Source of the DNA: Gemmatimonadota bacterium
Lineage (GTDB): Bacteria; Gemmatimonadota; Gemmatimonadetes; Gemmatimonadales; Gemmatimonadaceae
DNA: 9,084 nucleotides
Direction: 5' to 3'
NCBI GenBank assembly: GCA_028287205.1
Contig: JAQBQC010000391.1
Span: 1-9,084, forward strand
The notes under the pieces were generated by a model that was given only the letters and a program-made list of their open reading frames with translations, did no database searches and had not been told where the DNA came from. Position numbers and translations under genes: made by a program. The first letter of the stretch is position 1, and each line of letters begins with the position of its first letter. Positions 6,013 through 9,084 of the stretch are shown here, one piece after another.

Positions 6013-6855
6013 ATGCCCATCAAGACCATACACGTCGCCCACAGCCCCGACTCCGACGACGCCTTCATGTTCTACGCGCTCGCCGAAGGGAAAATCGATA
6101 CGGGCGATCTTCGCTACGTGCACGAGCTGCAGGACATCGAATCGCTCAACCAGCGCGCCCTCAAGGCGGAGCTCGAAGTCACTGCCGTGTCCATTCACGC
6201 CTACGCCTATCTGTCCGAGCGCTACGCACTCCTGCCGCACGGCTCTTCAATGGGAGACCGCTACGGACCGCGGCTCGTCGCGCGCACGCCCATGACGCGC
6301 GCCGATGTGCGCGGGAAGCGGATCGCCATTCCGGGACCGCTCACCACCGCCTATCTCGCGATTCAGCTCTACGAGCCCGATTTCGAGGCCGTGATGACGC
6401 CGTTCGATGAGATTGAGGATGCAGTCGTGGACGGCGAAGTCGATGCCGGCCTGCTCATCCACGAGGGACAGTTGACGTTTGGTGAGCGCGGCCTACATCT
6501 CGTTGCAGACATGGGCGAGTGGTGGTATCAGGAAACCGGTCTCCCCCTGCCGCTCGGGGGCAACGTCGTGCGCAAGGATCTGGGCGAGGATCTCATTCGT
6601 ACCGTCTCGCGCCATCTGCGCGCGAGCATCGCGTACGGCCTCGAGCACCGTGTGAAGGCACTCGACCATGCGATGCAGTTCTCGCGCGGGCTCGATCGCG
6701 GCAAGGCCGATGAATTCGTCGGGATGTACGTGAACGACTGGACGCTCGACTACGGCGATCGCGGTCGCGCAGCGGTTCGGGCGCTGCTGGAGCGTGGTGT
6801 GGCGGAGGGGTTGATCGATCGGCCAATCTCGATCGAGTTCGTCGAAGATGATTAG
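6013..6855 (+). CDS. mqnD: MqnD-like 1,4-dihydroxy-6-naphthoate synthase (futalosine menaquinone pathway)
   Basis: A 280-residue protein of the MqnA/MqnD family, which has a periplasmic-binding-protein fold but works in the cytoplasm. MqnD converts cyclic dehypoxanthinyl futalosine to 1,4-dihydroxy-6-naphthoate, a late step of the alternative menaquinone route. Supporting motifs are AHSPDSDDAFMFYAL (residues 9-23, equivalent to the SPCPNDTF loop), TAVSIHAYAYL (57-67), IPGPLTTAYLA (106-116, which favours MqnD over MqnA), and GLLIHEGQLTF (146-156) with His150, the position of the proposed catalytic histidine of MqnD. Length matches the family. No signal peptide is present, which argues against a transport-binding protein. 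The ATG at 6013 is 39 nt after the second TAG of the upstream frame and has no recognisable Shine-Dalgarno. Same direction and short spacing allow co-transcription with the zinc-ribbon gene, but no functional link is evident. MqnA (chorismate dehydratase) is the main alternative. Confidence 0.82.
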   Translation: MPIKTIHVAHSPDSDDAFMFYALAEGKIDTGDLRYVHELQDIESLNQRALKAELEVTAVSIHAYAYLSERYALLPHGSSMGDRYGPRLVARTPMTRADVRGKRIAIPGPLTTAYLAIQLYEPDFEAVMTPFDEIEDAVVDGEVDAGLLIHEGQLTFGERGLHLVADMGEWWYQETGLPLPLGGNVVRKDLGEDLIRTVSRHLRASIAYGLEHRVKALDHAMQFSRGLDRGKADEFVGMYVNDWTLDYGDRGRAAVRALLERGVAEGLIDRPISIEFVEDD

Positions 6856-6973
6856 CAGCTCTTAATGCGGGTAGGTTACAGGGTCGCAAAAGGGGTCGTC
6901 CCTCCTATGCGCCCTGGCTCCCGTCATTGCGTGCCGATGTAACCCACAGTGATTCGATTTGCTGAAGAAAGCG

Positions 6974-7004
6974 CGGCACCGCTCTCCCGATCCTAGCGGT
7001 GCCG
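6974..7004. repeat. Perfect 10-bp inverted repeat upstream of the histidine kinase
   Basis: CGGCACCGCT (6974-6983) and AGCGGTGCCG (6995-7004) are exact reverse complements with an 11-nt loop. It lies in the 187-nt gap after mqnD, 38 nt before the kinase ATG. As RNA it would be a very stable stem. No T run follows on the plus strand, and only a broken CTTTCTTC stretch on the minus strand, so it is not a textbook terminator; an operator or a leader hairpin is at least as likely. The rest of the gap (6856-6973) shows no clear promoter or other structure beyond a distant 7-bp repeat (GGTTACA 6874-6880, TGTAACC 6938-6944). Confidence 0.7.
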
Positions 7005-7014
7005 ATTCGACGTT

Positions 7015-7033
7015 GTCGCCCTTGATTGGCGAC
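7015..7033. repeat. Second small inverted repeat just before the kinase start
   Basis: GTCGCC (7015-7020) and GGCGAC (7028-7033) pair perfectly across a 7-nt loop and end 9 nt before the ATG at 7043, where a ribosome-binding site would be expected and none is seen. Together with the larger repeat at 6974-7004 it gives two tandem hairpins in the leader. A 6-bp stem alone is weak evidence. Confidence 0.4.
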
Positions 7034-7042
7034 CTTGCGCTC

Positions 7043-9084
7043 ATGAGTCCCGAGCAGAGCGCGCGCGAGGCGCGTGCGCTTGCCGAGATCGTGCAGCGCA
7101 TCAACCAGTCGCTCGAGCTCGACCGCGTGTTCGCGCTCATCGTGCGCCACGCCGCCGAGCTGCTCCACGCGCGCGGCGCGCGACTGGGGCTCGTGGAGGA
7201 AGGCTCGATGGCGATCGCCGCGACGCATGGCGATCCGGGCGACCTCGCAATCACCGCTGCCGAGGCCTTCGGAAACATTTCGTCCTCCGGCGAGCATCCG
7301 CTGTGGGAGCGCCTGCGCGATGTCGCGGACGCCGGCAACGTCGTCGCTGTACCCTGCATCGCGAACGGGCTCGTAATCGGCGCGATCAGCGTCTTCGACA
7401 TTCCCGAGCGCCGCTTCGACTCGCACGACGAGGAGTTGCTGCTCGCCCTCGCGAACCACGCCGCGATCGCGATCGACAACGCGCGCCTCTACCGCCAATC
7501 GGTGCGGGCAATGCAGCACGCGAGCATTCTCGCGAGCTCCGCGCGCAGCCTGGCAATGCACCTCACGCCCGAGGAGATCTACGCCGACATCGAGCGTATC
7601 TGCAAAACGTCGCTCGACGCGGATGGATTGACGCTGTATGAGGCCGCATCCACGAACGGAGTGGTGCACGCCGCACTCTCGAGCGGTCCGGGAAGCGATG
7701 TCGCCGCGATGGCGCTGCCGAAATTCTGGAGCGTGACTGGCGGCGCGGTGATGCTCTCGGGCGTTCCGCTCTTCGTGAACGACCTCGATTCGATCGCCGA
7801 CGATTCGCTCCAGCTGGTTCTTCGCGATGCCGCGATCCGCTCGCTCGCGTTCATTCCGCTCGGTGTCGAAGGGCGCCTGCAGGGGCTGCTCGTGCTTCGC
7901 TACATCGCGCCGCAGCCCTTCGACGCGGACCAGCGCACACTCCTCATTGATTTCGGCGGTCACTGCGCGCTCGCGCTGCGCAACGCGCTCCTGCTCGAGC
8001 GGGTGGAGCAGCGCGCCCAGCGCCTCGCTGCCGTGGCGAAGGTGCAGCAGGCAATCTCCGCCGCGGTGTCGCTCGCCGATGTCTATGCCGAGAGCTATCG
8101 CGCCGTAGCGTCGATCGTGGATGCGCCGTGCTTCGTTCTCATGCGCCACGACGCGACTCGCGATGCGCTCATCCCCGAATACCTCGTGAGGAATGGCGTC
8201 GAGGGCAGGGCCGACAGCACGACCTGCATTCCCATCGCGCGAGGGACCCTTCCCGACGACGCCCTCGTCACCGCCTTTCGCACCGGCGAGCCGAACGTCG
8301 CAGTGATTCCGGAAGCGCAGCGCGCGACGCAGTCCAAGCTTCCCTGCATGGCCGTCGTGCTGAGCGCGCCAATCGTGAACGGCGAGCAAGTGCTCGGCGT
8401 GCTCCAGGCCCAGTCGAACAAGCCTGATGCGTACGATCGGGAAGTGGTCGACATCGTGATGCTCATTGCGCGACAGGCGGGAACGGCGATCGCGCGCGCG
8501 CACGCGTCGGCCGCCGAGCGCGCCGCGAACGAGCGCGCGCGTGCGCTCGCCGTCGCGCTCGAGGCGATGGATCAGCCGGTGCTCATTCGCTCGCGGGATG
8601 AGATCGTGCTCTACGCCAATGGCGCCGCCCTCCGTGAGTACGGCTACGCGCGCGACGAGCTGATCGGCCTCCCGTCGCACGTGCTTACCGTGCTCCCCAC
8701 CGTTCGCGCGCACGACCAGACGCGCGAGGTCCATCGCGAGGATCTCGCCGCCTCGGGCTCATGGTCGGGCGAGCTGCTGCTCCAGCGCAAGAACGGATCG
8801 GAATTCCCGGCGTGGCTGAGCATCAACAACATCGTGAACGACGAAGGCGAGATCACCGCCAGCGTCATCAGCACGCGGGACCTGACGGAAGAGCGGCGCG
8901 TGGCCGAGCAGCTCAGGCAGTCGGAGAAGCTCGTCGCGCTCGGCGAGCTGGTGGCCGGCGTGGCGCACGAGGTGAACAATCCTCTCACCGGCATTTCGGC
9001 GTTCGCGCAGCTGCTGCAGGAGGAGCGACTCACCCCCGATCAGCTCGAAGCCGCGCAGATGATCAAGCGCGAAGCCGATCGCGC
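7043..9084 (+). CDS. Multi-GAF/PAS sensor histidine kinase, N-terminal part (runs off window)
   Basis: The frame is open without a stop from 6953 to the window end, giving 680 codons from the ATG at 7043. Domains in order: GAF1 (about 12-150, ending LLALANHAAIAIDNARLYR), GAF2 (about 160-322, with FIPLGVEGRLQGLLVLRY and a similar end helix NALLLERVEQ), GAF3 (about 327-490, with SAPIVNGEQVLGVLQAQS and a terminal helix MLIARQAGTAIARAHA), a PAS domain (about 497-615, with VLYANGAALREYGYARDELIG and a RDLTEERR exit), and the start of HisKA (about 620 on). The H-box LVALGELVAGVAHEVNNPL has the phospho-acceptor at His642. The ATPase domain must lie beyond the window. No membrane segment or signal peptide is seen, so the kinase is probably soluble and senses a cytoplasmic ligand or redox state. 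Cys residues occur in GAF domains but no heme or bilin signature is evident. The start lacks a Shine-Dalgarno; in-frame TTG codons at 7022, 7013 and 6959 are possible alternatives. Confidence 0.88.
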   Translation, partial: MSPEQSAREARALAEIVQRINQSLELDRVFALIVRHAAELLHARGARLGLVEEGSMAIAATHGDPGDLAITAAEAFGNISSSGEHPLWERLRDVADAGNVVAVPCIANGLVIGAISVFDIPERRFDSHDEELLLALANHAAIAIDNARLYRQSVRAMQHASILASSARSLAMHLTPEEIYADIERICKTSLDADGLTLYEAASTNGVVHAALSSGPGSDVAAMALPKFWSVTGGAVMLSGVPLFVNDLDSIADDSLQLVLRDAAIRSLAFIPLGVEGRLQGLLVLRYIAPQPFDADQRTLLIDFGGHCALALRNALLLERVEQRAQRLAAVAKVQQAISAAVSLADVYAESYRAVASIVDAPCFVLMRHDATRDALIPEYLVRNGVEGRADSTTCIPIARGTLPDDALVTAFRTGEPNVAVIPEAQRATQSKLPCMAVVLSAPIVNGEQVLGVLQAQSNKPDAYDREVVDIVMLIARQAGTAIARAHASAAERAANERARALAVALEAMDQPVLIRSRDEIVLYANGAALREYGYARDELIGLPSHVLTVLPTVRAHDQTREVHREDLAASGSWSGELLLQRKNGSEFPAWLSINNIVNDEGEITASVISTRDLTEERRVAEQLRQSEKLVALGELVAGVAHEVNNPLTGISAFAQLLQEERLTPDQLEAAQMIKREADR

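Noticed and set aside
6874..6944. GGTTACA and TGTAACC as a long-range inverted repeat between mqnD and the kinase gene.
   Set aside because: Seven bases across a 57-nt loop is close to chance expectation in a search of this size.
6905..8734. A 609-codon open frame on the minus strand antisense to the histidine kinase.
   Set aside because: It is opposite a coherent GAF-GAF-GAF-PAS-HisKA protein. Its composition (very rich in Arg, His, Glu, Gly) and lack of any recognisable domain are typical of the antisense of GC-rich coding sequence.
1..9084. CRISPR arrays, tRNA genes, transposons or prophage genes.
   Set aside because: No regularly spaced repeats, tRNA-like folds, transposase motifs or phage proteins were seen on either strand.

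Overview
The window is GC-rich and gene-dense. It holds eight protein-coding genes on both strands, two of which run off the edges, and short intergenic gaps. I see no tRNA, rRNA, CRISPR array, insertion sequence or phage gene. The high GC with strong GC3 bias, a futalosine-type menaquinone gene (mqnD-like), a DipZ-type CcdA-thioredoxin fusion, a Tat-exported metallophosphoesterase under an ECF sigma system, and the poor Shine-Dalgarno sites before several genes point to a free-living Gram-negative soil or aquatic bacterium. My best guess is Gemmatimonadota or a similar little-cultured phylum, but this is an impression from protein style, not a demonstrated placement.

Layout. 2-544 (+) is the C-terminal end of an alkaline-phosphatase-superfamily (PafA-like) enzyme. 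618-1970 (+) is a DipZ-like membrane protein, a CcdA/DsbD electron-transfer domain fused to a periplasmic thioredoxin domain. Facing it is a compact minus-strand operon, read from 4486 down to 2018. It encodes a Tat-signal metallophosphoesterase with a C-terminal cupredoxin domain, an ECF sigma factor that overlaps it by 11 nt, and a single-pass anti-sigma factor joined by an ATGA overlap. Upstream of that operon, also on the minus strand, is a GNAT acetyltransferase (4569-5057). A divergent intergenic stretch of about 80 nt separates the acetyltransferase from a plus-strand zinc-ribbon/membrane/helical-repeat protein (5140-5898), then mqnD (6013-6855), then a large multi-GAF/PAS sensor histidine kinase (7043 to beyond the window end).

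How the genes fit together. The sigma, anti-sigma and phosphoesterase-cupredoxin genes are clearly co-expressed and probably form one envelope-sensing unit: an exported copper- and metal-site protein, a membrane anti-sigma without a zinc-finger motif, and its sigma factor. The DipZ-like protein would feed reducing power to the same compartment, but it is convergent and no direct link is shown. MqnD serves menaquinone synthesis. The kinase is probably a cytoplasmic sensor, as no membrane segment is seen.

The observations most worth a second look are: (1) the zinc-ribbon gene stops at a TAG after which the same frame continues for 24 protein-like codons to a second TAG, suggesting nonsense truncation or readthrough; (2) a perfect 12-bp inverted repeat in the leader of the sigma operon; (3) a perfect 10-bp inverted repeat plus a second hairpin just before the histidine kinase; and (4) the sigma/anti-sigma/phosphoesterase-cupredoxin module itself.
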